Shown piece after piece: positions 1-5,171 of a DNA stretch of 5,171 bases (the first letter of the stretch is position 1; each line of letters begins with the position of its first letter). The notes under the pieces were generated by a model. It was not told the DNA's origin, ran no database searches, and was given only the letters and a program-made list of their open reading frames with translations. Source of the DNA: Gemmatimonadota bacterium (lineage in GTDB: Bacteria > GCA-2686955); contig JALXCG010000543.1 of assembly GCA_026991065.1 (NCBI GenBank), positions 1 to 5,171 of the forward strand, in the 5' to 3' direction. Both the position numbers and the translations under genes were made by a program.

Positions 1-1248
1 CCCCTCCAGCTTGCGCAGGATCGCCCGCGCGCTCATGCTGCCCTTGTAGACATAGAGCGCCGCGGAAGCGTCCGCGTCCAGCGCCGCTTCGCTCACCCGC
101 AGGCGGTGGCTGACCGCGAAGATGACGCGCTCGGCGAGACCGCCCTCGACCAGTTCGATCCGCCGCCAGACCGCGTCGCGGCTCCAGAAGCCCATCACCT
201 CCAGATAAACCGGCGGGCGGTCGGGGTGGGTGAAGCGAAGATCGGGGATGCAGAGGCCGAGACCGAGCCGGTGGAGCAGTTTGGTGGCGGTGCGCACTTT
301 CCAGGAACTCTCCTGGCGGCGGAAGGCGGCGACCAGGCGCTCCACCTCGTCGGGCAGCCGCACCTTCTCCCGGGGACGCGGCACCGGGGGTTGCCCGGCC
401 GGCGTCTCCGCGCTTGCGGCCGCGGCGCCAGCGCTGCTCTTGTTGCTCTCCAGTTGAAACTGCAGCGCGCGCCGCTCCCGCCCCCAGAGAATGTCGGCCC
501 GCAGCGAGAACTCCGCGCTGCCGCGCAGCGCCGGCAGCAGCAGCGCCAGTTGCAGCCCGTAGCGGGTGCCGGCCTGGAACAGACTCGCCGGACCGTCCAC
601 CTGAATCCGGTAGACGCCATCGGGGAGCGGATCCAGGCGAAAGAGCAGGCGGCGGAATTTCAGCGTGCGAAAAAAGAGCCGCGCCAGCCCCGGCTCATGG
701 AAGCGCGCCTCGATCACCACCCGCGTCGCGCGCAACAGGATCGCCTGATCCAGGTTCTGATCGTAAAGCCGCAGCAGCGCCTCCGCATCCAGCGACTCAA
801 ACTCCACCAATCGCTGCGCCTCCTTGAGATCGGCGTGGAGCCCCTCCTCCAGCGCCGCGGCGCTCAACCCATGACGCGCCGCAACCCGCGTCAACACCGC
901 GTCACGGTCGAACCGCTCACCCGGCTGCAGCGCGCGCCGCACCTCCGCCGCGTGGGCAAAAAGATCGGCCCGCAGCAGCGGTGGATCCACCTCGCCCGGC
1001 GCCTGAAACTCACAGCGATCGAGGAGCAGCTTGCGCAGGCCGTTGGCCACCAGTTGCTCGAAGGGCTCCACCGCCACCCCGTCCAGCGCCTCCTTGATCC
1101 GCGCCCGGCTCTCGCCCACCGACTCGCGCAGAATCTCCCCATAGGCCGCGGCGATCTGGGCATAGCGCTCGCGCAGCCGCGGCTGGGGCCGCAGCGGTTC
1201 GATCCGGCCATTGCGGGTGCGCACCCGCACCAGGTCAGCGGTAAGCAC
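1..1248 (-). CDS. bax1: Bax1-like structure-specific nuclease (DUF790 family), 3' end cut by window edge
   Basis: Reading down from GTG 1248, an open frame of 416 codons reaches the left edge without a stop. The N-terminus (MLTADLVRVRTRNGRI) is typical of DUF790/Bax1. Residues 158-176 (LLRLYDQNLDQAILLRATR) and the block 217-237 beginning VDGPASLF with RYG at 229-231 are family signatures. The nuclease part shows IPD (D336), then YLEVMGFW (E350), matching the acidic pair of a PD-(D/E)xK-type fold. The end (ALYVYKGSMSARAILRKLEG) resembles the usual C-terminus, so few codons should be missing. A polar, Ala/Pro-rich linker at about 265-295 precedes the nuclease domain. In archaea Bax1 binds XPB and cuts DNA at bubbles or forks; an intracellular partner role for the overlapping upstream helicase is inferred. 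The start is chosen by the GGAGG at 1263-1259 and by the family-like N-terminus. Family assignment is strong; the biological role in bacteria is not settled. Confidence 0.9.
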   Translation of the reverse strand, partial: MLTADLVRVRTRNGRIEPLRPQPRLRERYAQIAAAYGEILRESVGESRARIKEALDGVAVEPFEQLVANGLRKLLLDRCEFQAPGEVDPPLLRADLFAHAAEVRRALQPGERFDRDAVLTRVAARHGLSAAALEEGLHADLKEAQRLVEFESLDAEALLRLYDQNLDQAILLRATRVVIEARFHEPGLARLFFRTLKFRRLLFRLDPLPDGVYRIQVDGPASLFQAGTRYGLQLALLLPALRGSAEFSLRADILWGRERRALQFQLESNKSSAGAAAASAETPAGQPPVPRPREKVRLPDEVERLVAAFRRQESSWKVRTATKLLHRLGLGLCIPDLRFTHPDRPPVYLEVMGFWSRDAVWRRIELVEGGLAERVIFAVSHRLRVSEAALDADASAALYVYKGSMSARAILRKLEG

Positions 1249-2596
1249 TGTGGTCCCGCCTCCGTTGGCTGGTGTATTGCTCGGCGGTGTCGGCGGCCAC
1301 CAACTCATAGAGCAGCGCTTGCTTCTCCCCCTGCTTGCGCAGAATCCGCCCCAGTCGCTGCACATGCTCGCGCACCGAGCCACTGCCGGAGATCACAATG
1401 GCGACATTGGCGGCGGGAATGTCCACCCCCTCATTCAGCACCTTCGAGGTGGCCACGGCGCCGTAGCGCCCCGCGGCAAACCCCTCCAAAATGGCGCTGC
1501 GTTCCCGCACCCGGGTCTGGTGGGTGATCACCGGGATCAGGAACCGGCGCGACACCTCGTAGGCGGTGACATTGTTCTGGGTAAAGAGCAGCACCCGGTC
1601 GTGGCGGTGCTGGTGCAGCAGGTGCTCCACGTACTCCAGCTTCGACGGCGCGGCGAACGAAAGCATTCGCTGCTGCTGGTAGGCGCGCATAGCGCGCCGT
1701 CCCGCGGCGCTGCGCGACGAGCGGATGACAAACTCCGCCCAGCCGCCGGGCTGCGACATGCGGATCCCCTGCCCAACCACAAACGCTCGGTAGATCCCCC
1801 GCGCCTCCTCGTAGGCGGCGCGCTCCTCCGGTGTCAGCTCCACCGCCACCCGCTGGGTGCGGTAGTTGGCCAGATACTCCCCGGCCAGTTCGCCGACGTC
1901 GCGACGAAATACGGTCGGCCCGATCAACCGCCGCAGTTCCTCTTCGCGGCCATCACCACGCTCCGGAGTGGCGGTCAGCCCGAGCCGGAAAGGCGCCAGG
2001 CTGGCGGTGGCCGCAAAACGGTAACTGCTTCCCGGCAGGTGGTGCGCCTCGTCGAACACCACCAGGCCGAAGCGCGCGCCGAGGTTCTCCATGTGCAGAT
2101 GGGCCGAATCGTAGGTGGTCACCGTCAGCGCTTGCACGTCGTACTCGCCGCCCCCCACCAGCCCCACCGGGCCGCCGAAATTGACCCGCAGCAGATCGAA
2201 CCACTGCCGCACCAGGTCGAGCGTCGGCGCCACCACCAGCGTGGCGCGGCGCACTGCGTCGATCGCCATCAGCGCCACTTGCGTCTTGCCCGAGCCGGTG
2301 GGCAGCACCACCAGACCGCGGCCGCGGTTGCCGCGCCAGGCGCGCAGGGCCTCTGTCTGAAATGGCCGCGGCTCACGGACCACCCGTAGTCCCCGCTCCA
2401 GCGTGGCATACTCCCGCGCTTCGTCGCGGTAGGGAATCCCCTGCTTTTCCAGGGCAAGGATGATGGCGGCATAGTCGATGGCCGGGGCGCGGAAGCAGCC
2501 GCTGCGCTCATCCCACAACACCCTCTCCGGCAAAAGCGCGGCATCCTCCACGGCGGAGAGTGCGAGCGTGCCGGCTTGAAAGCGGAGATTCAACAT
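1235..2596 (-). CDS. xpb: XPB/Rad25-type superfamily 2 DNA helicase
   Basis: A 453-residue ATP-dependent DNA helicase of the short archaeal/bacterial XPB type. Order of parts: N-terminal damage-recognition-like domain (about 1-75), helicase domain 1 (about 76-235), thumb-like helical insert (about 255-315) and helicase domain 2 (about 316-453). Visible motifs are FQ at 79-80, Walker A PTGSGKT (99-105, K104), motif Ia APTLDLVRQW (123-132), DEAH (182-185), TATPER (208-213), LLFTQNN (336-342), VLNEGVDIP (387-394) and QRLGRILR (413-420, arginine finger region). At the place of the XPB RED motif it has RGD (213-215). ATG 2596 gives the family-like start MLNLRFQAGTLAL. A TTG at 2650 would add 18 residues (SPLSPTLSPGRR and flanks) that look like translated spacer and would overlap the putative -10 box. 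No clear Shine-Dalgarno precedes the ATG. The gene overlaps bax1 by 14 bases, so the products probably form one helicase-nuclease machine, by analogy with archaeal XPB-Bax1 in DNA repair. Confidence 0.93.
   Translation of the reverse strand: MLNLRFQAGTLALSAVEDAALLPERVLWDERSGCFRAPAIDYAAIILALEKQGIPYRDEAREYATLERGLRVVREPRPFQTEALRAWRGNRGRGLVVLPTGSGKTQVALMAIDAVRRATLVVAPTLDLVRQWFDLLRVNFGGPVGLVGGGEYDVQALTVTTYDSAHLHMENLGARFGLVVFDEAHHLPGSSYRFAATASLAPFRLGLTATPERGDGREEELRRLIGPTVFRRDVGELAGEYLANYRTQRVAVELTPEERAAYEEARGIYRAFVVGQGIRMSQPGGWAEFVIRSSRSAAGRRAMRAYQQQRMLSFAAPSKLEYVEHLLHQHRHDRVLLFTQNNVTAYEVSRRFLIPVITHQTRVRERSAILEGFAAGRYGAVATSKVLNEGVDIPAANVAIVISGSGSVREHVQRLGRILRKQGEKQALLYELVAADTAEQYTSQRRRDHSAYR
1259..1263 (-). 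promoter_or_regulatory. Ribosome-binding site GGAGG for bax1
   Basis: Read on the minus strand, GGAGG lies 10 bases before the GTG at 1248, inside the last codons of xpb. It is the clearest Shine-Dalgarno sequence at any start in the window and supports the GTG start that overlaps the xpb stop. Confidence 0.7.
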
Positions 2597-2643
2597 CGAC
2601 GGGCGGCGGCCAGGGCTGAGGGTTGGCGAGAGAGGCGAAGCGA

Positions 2644-2664
2644 GGGGCAACTATAGCTTGCCCC
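2644..2664. promoter_or_regulatory. Perfect inverted repeat centred on the xpb -10 box, possible operator
   Basis: The arms GGGGCAA (2644-2650) and TTGCCCC (2658-2664) are perfectly complementary and flank seven bases containing CTATAG, itself self-complementary. The putative -10 hexamer occupies the centre and one edge. A dimeric repressor bound here would cover the -10 region. As RNA from read-through, the same bases could form a hairpin, extendable by AGC/GCT with a two-base bulge. I do not recognise the motif as a LexA box or other named operator. Confidence 0.45.
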
Positions 2665-2678
2665 GCTGCCTTTTTCAG
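2650..2678 (-). promoter_or_regulatory. Putative sigma70-like promoter for xpb-bax1
   Basis: On the minus strand, CTGAAA (2678-2673, 4 of 6 matches to TTGACA) is followed after exactly 17 bases by TATAGT (2655-2650, 5 of 6 matches to TATAAT). The expected transcript start is near 2643, giving a leader of roughly 47 bases to ATG 2596. The AT-rich hexamer stands out in very GC-rich surroundings. The promoter lies downstream of the phosphatase stop and so would let xpb-bax1 be expressed separately. Prediction from sequence only. Confidence 0.5.
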
Positions 2679-2684
2679 GCAGCG
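2664..2684 (-). terminator. Stem-loop 3' of the phosphatase gene (8-bp stem, GAAAA loop), weak terminator candidate
   Basis: On the minus strand CGCTGCCT and AGGCAGCG form a perfect 8-base-pair stem around a five-base GAAAA loop, beginning 21 bases after the phosphatase stop. No run of T follows on the minus strand, so it is not a canonical intrinsic terminator. It could be a 3'-end-stabilising hairpin. It shares one base with the neighbouring inverted repeat and overlaps the putative -35 box, so it may instead belong to xpb control. Confidence 0.4.
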
Positions 2685-2705
2685 CTCGGCCGGGGCCCGT
2701 ATTCG

Positions 2706-3830
2706 CTAATGCTCACCGCGCGGCGCCGGCGCCCGGTCATTCACCCGCAGATCCTGGGCGGCGTTGATGGTGGAGCCGGGAATCGGGCCCAACCCGAGCA
2801 GCTTCAGCGCCAGATTCCCGCTCCCGCCATTGCGCAGCGGCGGCCGCGCAGTGTTGTAGTCGGGGCGCCCGCTGCCGGGATCGAAGCGCGTTGGGGGAAC
2901 CAGGTCATAGAGATCGGCGCCGGCCTTCACGCCGGGCCCCCAGACCAGGAAGGGAATGGTGTAGTCCGCGGGAAGTGAAGGCGTGCCGTGCGAACGGCCG
3001 CTCCCGCCGTGATCGCTGGTCACAATGACAACCGTATCGCCGTGCAGCAGCGGGTCGCTTTCGATCGTCGCCAGCAGCTCCCCAAGATAACCATCCACCG
3101 CCTTGACCGCGCGATTCCAGGCCGGGCTGCCCCAGCCGCTCCTGTGCCCGGCGGAGTCGGGGTCGCGGTAGTGCACGAATGTGTAGTTGAAGTGGTGGTT
3201 GCGCAAGCCGGCGAGCAGAGCGGCCTGCATCGGAGCCGCGGTTCCGGGGGTTCCGCTCGAGCGGTTCAGATAGAGGTCGATCTTGTCGCGACCGTTGTCC
3301 GCGCCGGTGCGATCGGGCGCGCCGGCGGCTGCATTGTAGGAGTGCTCGAAGATGACGAACTTGGGTTTGCTGGCGTAGAGGGCGGTGGACAGGCCGTTGT
3401 CGTGCGCCACATCGAAGGTGCTGGCAATATAGGAGAGATGGGGATTGCCCGAATTGTGCAGGGTGGCGTCCGGCGCCGGCATGGCGTTGGCGCGGTAGCC
3501 GTGGTGAACGGTGTCGGGCTGGCCCGCCGGCTGCGTGACCGGGCGCCCGGTGAGCATGCTGATGTGGTTGGGCAGGGTGATGGTGTGGGTGTAGTCGGTG
3601 CGCGCGTTGAAGGTGCTCGCCCCCTCCCGGCGCAGGCGCGCGAAGTTGGCGTAGTCGCCCGCGCGGTCGCTCTCGATCAAGGCCTGCAGCAGGTCGCCCC
3701 GCAACCCATCCACGCTGATCTGAACCACATGGCCGACCGGCGCGGCGGTGGCGGCGGATCCTCCCCAGCGGAGAGCGACCGCGACAATCAGGGCGAAAGC
3801 GGGACGGGAAGAGATGGCGATTCGGCGCAT
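2706..3830 (-). CDS. Exported alkaline-phosphatase-superfamily / type I phosphodiesterase-like hydrolase
   Basis: A 374-residue enzyme from ATG 3830. It is predicted to hydrolyse phosphate mono- or diesters with two metal ions outside the cytoplasm. The start MRRIAISSRP, a hydrophobic core (AFALIVAVAL) and ATAA before PVGHV make a Sec-type signal peptide of about 30 residues. In this numbering the family's metal and catalytic sites are seen as D41 (SVDG), the nucleophile T85 in TLPNH, D225 and H229 in DPDSAGH, D273 and H274 in SDHGG, and H281 in SHGTP. This is the pattern of nucleotide pyrophosphatase/phosphodiesterase-like members (PF01663-like). An in-frame ATG at 3902 would add 24 residues (with NALRALRTLVARN) that look like translated spacer. 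Neither start has a good Shine-Dalgarno. No tail anchor or lipobox is seen. The substrate cannot be told. Members of this superfamily also act on phospho-lipids and sulfate esters, but the nucleophile here is Thr rather than the Cys/Ser of sulfatases. Confidence 0.85.
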   Translation of the reverse strand: MRRIAISSRPAFALIVAVALRWGGSAATAAPVGHVVQISVDGLRGDLLQALIESDRAGDYANFARLRREGASTFNARTDYTHTITLPNHISMLTGRPVTQPAGQPDTVHHGYRANAMPAPDATLHNSGNPHLSYIASTFDVAHDNGLSTALYASKPKFVIFEHSYNAAAGAPDRTGADNGRDKIDLYLNRSSGTPGTAAPMQAALLAGLRNHHFNYTFVHYRDPDSAGHRSGWGSPAWNRAVKAVDGYLGELLATIESDPLLHGDTVVIVTSDHGGSGRSHGTPSLPADYTIPFLVWGPGVKAGADLYDLVPPTRFDPGSGRPDYNTARPPLRNGGSGNLALKLLGLGPIPGSTINAAQDLRVNDRAPAPRGEH

Positions 3831-3897
3831 GGCATTTCGGGCAACGAGGGTGCGGAGAGCGCGGAGGGCGTTCGGCACGGACAGAGCAACGTTTTTT

Positions 3898-3906
3898 AGC
3901 ATACCA
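3898..3906 (-). promoter_or_regulatory. Possible extended -10 element upstream of the phosphatase gene
   Basis: On the minus strand TGG followed by TATGCT (3903-3898) matches an extended -10 (TGnTATnnT), with a run of six A just downstream. It lies about 68 bases before ATG 3830 and overlaps the alternative ATG at 3902, so if real it would favour the shorter protein. No convincing -35 box is seen, so this is weak. Confidence 0.2.
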
Positions 3907-3948
3907 CCGTCGGCCCATCAGATGTGCGGCGCGGCGGCACGAACACCC

Positions 3949-3960
3949 GGCGCCGGCGCC
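3949..3960. repeat. Perfect 12-base palindrome GGCGCCGGCGCC
   Basis: The sequence equals its own reverse complement. It adjoins a small inverted repeat, CCAGT (3959-3963) and ACTGG (3973-3977), separated by nine bases. GC-only palindromes arise often by chance at this base composition, so a role as an operator or structure is only a possibility. Confidence 0.3.
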
Positions 3961-4216
3961 AGTCGCGCGGGCACTGGTTCGGCCGCGGTGAAGAGCCGCG
4001 CCTCAGCCGCTCCGCCCGCTCACCGCCGAATCCTGGTGGATCGGGAGTGTTGCCCGGTTGCCGCCGCTTTTGAGCCAAGGCCCGCCGTGGCGCAGGCGCC
4101 TCTTCGGCCAGGACCCGGCGGTCCACACGGCGATTTGCTCCGGGGCGACGGGCGGCGGCGTGGCGATGGGCCGGCGCGGTGCAGACAAATCAAGCCGAAA
4201 ATGGTGTTTGGTCTGT

Positions 4217-4249
4217 TGGGTCGGGCGGCGGGACTGCTCCACCAACCCA
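4217..4249 (-). terminator. Hairpin just after the beta-helix stop codon, weak terminator candidate
   Basis: Starting one base after the TGA, the minus strand reads TGGGTTGG, and 17 bases later CCGACCCA. They pair over eight positions with one G-T wobble, and GGA/TCC can pair inside the loop. No T-run follows (AACAGACC comes next), so it may help end or stabilise the upstream transcript but is not a standard intrinsic terminator. Confidence 0.25.
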
Positions 4250-4250
4250 C

Positions 4251-5171
4251 TCAGCGCTGGTGGCGCGCGAGGTCGATGCGCGGCAAGAGCGGCGGAAAGT
4301 GTCCGCTGCCCGAAAGCTCGGCGTAGCGACCATATTCGAGGGCGGCGCCGGCGCGCTCACCGGCCCCGCGATCGGGCGCGGCGCCGCTGAAATCGTCGTT
4401 GAAGCCGGGCAGCAGACAACCGTCATCCTGACCCGCGGCGCCCTCCGCCAGCCAGATGATCCCCGCCTCGGGGTCGTTGGCGGGATCGTAATCGGGCTGG
4501 TAGTCGCAGTCATCCAGGCCCCAGAGCAGATGCTCGCCGAGGGCTTCGAGTTCGGTGATATCGCCGCTGCAAAGATCGTAATCGTAGTGGTTTTCCTGAC
4601 CGGGCGGCGCCGTGGTGGTGTCGTCATCGGCACGCGAGTGGAAGGCCCACTGGCGGGCGGGTTCGCGCACCTGAAAGATGTTGTTGCGAGAGACCAGGTT
4701 GAAGACCGGGCCGCGGTTGCTGTTCTGATTGACCACGTCATGCGCCACGCCGCGGCCGAGCACCGCCTGCGGCAGGCCGTTACAGACGATCTCCGGCTGC
4801 AGGGTGGTGTTGTGATAGAGATAGATGCGCCCGTTGCCGTAGAAATCGGTGCAGTTGTCGGGATAGGAATCGAAATTGTTGCAGCCATTGCCCAGTTTCA
4901 CAAAAACTCCGGCGTTGCTCTCCTCCGCGGGGAGTGTGCCGGGCTGCTTGCGGCTACCGGCGGCCACATTGCGAAACACGTAGAGCGGGCCGATCGAAGT
5001 GGTCGCCAGGGCGATCATGGTCTGGGAACGGTCGATGTAGTTCTCCCAGATGCGCACATTGACCCCACCCCCCTCCGCTTCGATCGCGTCATCCCAGCAG
5101 TCGGCCAGGCGGTTCTGATAGATGTCGGAATCGGCGCCGGGAAAGCCGTAGTCGGAGTAGTTGGAACCGCC
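4251..5171 (-). CDS. Right-handed parallel beta-helix protein, C-terminal part, 5' end outside window
   Basis: An open frame enters from the right edge and gives 306 residues before TGA at 4253-4251. GTG 5057 is internal, since in-frame coding with the same fold continues upstream of it. Short repeated strands with Asn ladders and turns, such as SDIYQNRLADCWDDAIEAEG (visible residues 15-34), VRIWENYID (39-47), PLYVFRNV (62-69), IYLYHNTT (116-123) and NLVSRNNIFQV (158-168), are typical of pectate-lyase-like/PbH1 repeats. The end has NDDFSGAAPDRGA (258-270), the aspartate-rich closing module common in these proteins, then a short tail without a sorting or anchor motif. Seven cysteines (25, 97, 107, 130, 201, 222, 252) suggest disulfides and export. 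The N-terminus and any signal peptide are not visible. The fold could serve polysaccharide binding or cleavage or a structural surface role; no catalytic residues can be named, so activity is unknown. It is separated from the phosphatase gene by a long spacer and probably not co-transcribed. Confidence 0.82.
   Translation of the reverse strand, partial: GGSNYSDYGFPGADSDIYQNRLADCWDDAIEAEGGGVNVRIWENYIDRSQTMIALATTSIGPLYVFRNVAAGSRKQPGTLPAEESNAGVFVKLGNGCNNFDSYPDNCTDFYGNGRIYLYHNTTLQPEIVCNGLPQAVLGRGVAHDVVNQNSNRGPVFNLVSRNNIFQVREPARQWAFHSRADDDTTTAPPGQENHYDYDLCSGDITELEALGEHLLWGLDDCDYQPDYDPANDPEAGIIWLAEGAAGQDDGCLLPGFNDDFSGAAPDRGAGERAGAALEYGRYAELSGSGHFPPLLPRIDLARHQR

Larger units (their letters stand above)
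3831..4250. other. Gene-free spacer between the beta-helix gene and the phosphatase gene
   Basis: About 420 bases, or 348 if the phosphatase starts at 3902, with no recognisable coding sequence. Open frames of up to about 80 codons exist on both strands but are rich in Arg, Pro, Gly and Ala, overlap each other in several frames and show no family motif. They are typical of GC-rich noncoding DNA. A less GC-rich patch lies near 4185-4217. The stretch holds a compound hairpin next to the upstream stop, a 12-base perfect palindrome and a small stem-loop, listed separately. Confidence 0.6.

Noticed and set aside
106-1527. Long plus-strand open frame of 473 codons opposite bax1 and the end of xpb
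   Set aside because: It is antisense to two clearly recognised genes, is rich in Arg/Gln/Pro/His/Ala, has no family motif, and is expected from the GC-rich codon usage of the minus-strand genes.
1211-2389. Plus-strand open frame of 392 codons opposite xpb
   Set aside because: Antisense shadow of the helicase with biased composition (His, Arg, Gln, Pro) and no recognisable domain.
2644-2664. The inverted repeat as a LexA/SOS box
   Set aside because: It does not match the enterobacterial CTGT-N8-ACAG, the GTTC-N7-GTTC or the GAAC-N4-GTTC type patterns, so no named regulator is assigned.
2988-3899. Plus-strand open frame of 303 codons, Val/Gly/Ala-rich, opposite the phosphatase
   Set aside because: Mirror of the phosphatase codons; the minus frame carries the complete set of catalytic motifs and a signal peptide.
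4003-4250. Two overlapping minus-strand open frames of 76-80 codons directly after the beta-helix stop
   Set aside because: They overlap each other in different frames, lack a ribosome-binding site and resemble no known protein.
3748-4326. Plus-strand open frame of 192 codons spanning the spacer
   Set aside because: Low-complexity Arg/Ala/Pro composition, overlaps two minus-strand genes, and no clear ribosome-binding site or domain.
4190-4888. Minus-strand open frame of 232 codons, Thr/Ser/Ile-rich, within the beta-helix gene
   Set aside because: It is in another frame of the beta-helix gene, whose own frame shows proper beta-helix repeats and the family C-terminal module.

Overview
The window is GC-rich throughout (about two thirds G+C by eye). 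Every gene I can support lies on the minus strand, so transcription runs from high to low coordinates. The window reads as an ordinary bacterial chromosome. It carries no rRNA, tRNA, insertion sequence or CRISPR array, and I see no sign of a recent mobile element. The signal peptide on the phosphatase and the decayed, low-complexity repeat-like spacers fit a high-GC bacterium. A proteobacterial, verrucomicrobial or similar lineage is possible, but the sequence does not decide it. The archaeal-style XPB/Bax1 pair alone does not make the host an archaeon, because bacterial members are known.

From upstream (right) to downstream (left): 5171-4251 is the C-terminal part of an exported-looking right-handed parallel beta-helix protein whose 5' end lies outside the window. 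The next roughly 350-420 bases (4250 to 3903 or 3831) hold no recognisable gene, only small inverted repeats. Then comes a secreted or periplasmic phosphodiesterase/alkaline-phosphatase-superfamily enzyme (3830-2706; an in-frame extension to 3902 is possible). A compact 109-base spacer (2705-2597) holds two adjacent hairpins and a good sigma70-like promoter. It is followed by an XPB/Rad25-type DNA helicase (2596-1235). The helicase overlaps by 14 bases with a Bax1 (DUF790) nuclease gene that starts at GTG 1248 and runs off the left edge, probably only a few codons from its end.

The functional core is the helicase-nuclease pair. XPB unwinds or remodels DNA and Bax1 cuts it, and the two proteins form a complex in archaea. 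Here a GGAGG ribosome-binding site inside the end of xpb and the overlapping reading frames point to translational coupling. The putative -10 box of the xpb promoter sits exactly in the centre of a perfect 7+7 inverted repeat (GGGGCAA-N7-TTGCCCC). That is the layout expected of a repressor operator, so this pair may be a regulated repair or defence unit separate from the upstream phosphatase. This regulation is inferred, not shown. The phosphatase and beta-helix genes look like unrelated cell-envelope or extracellular functions.
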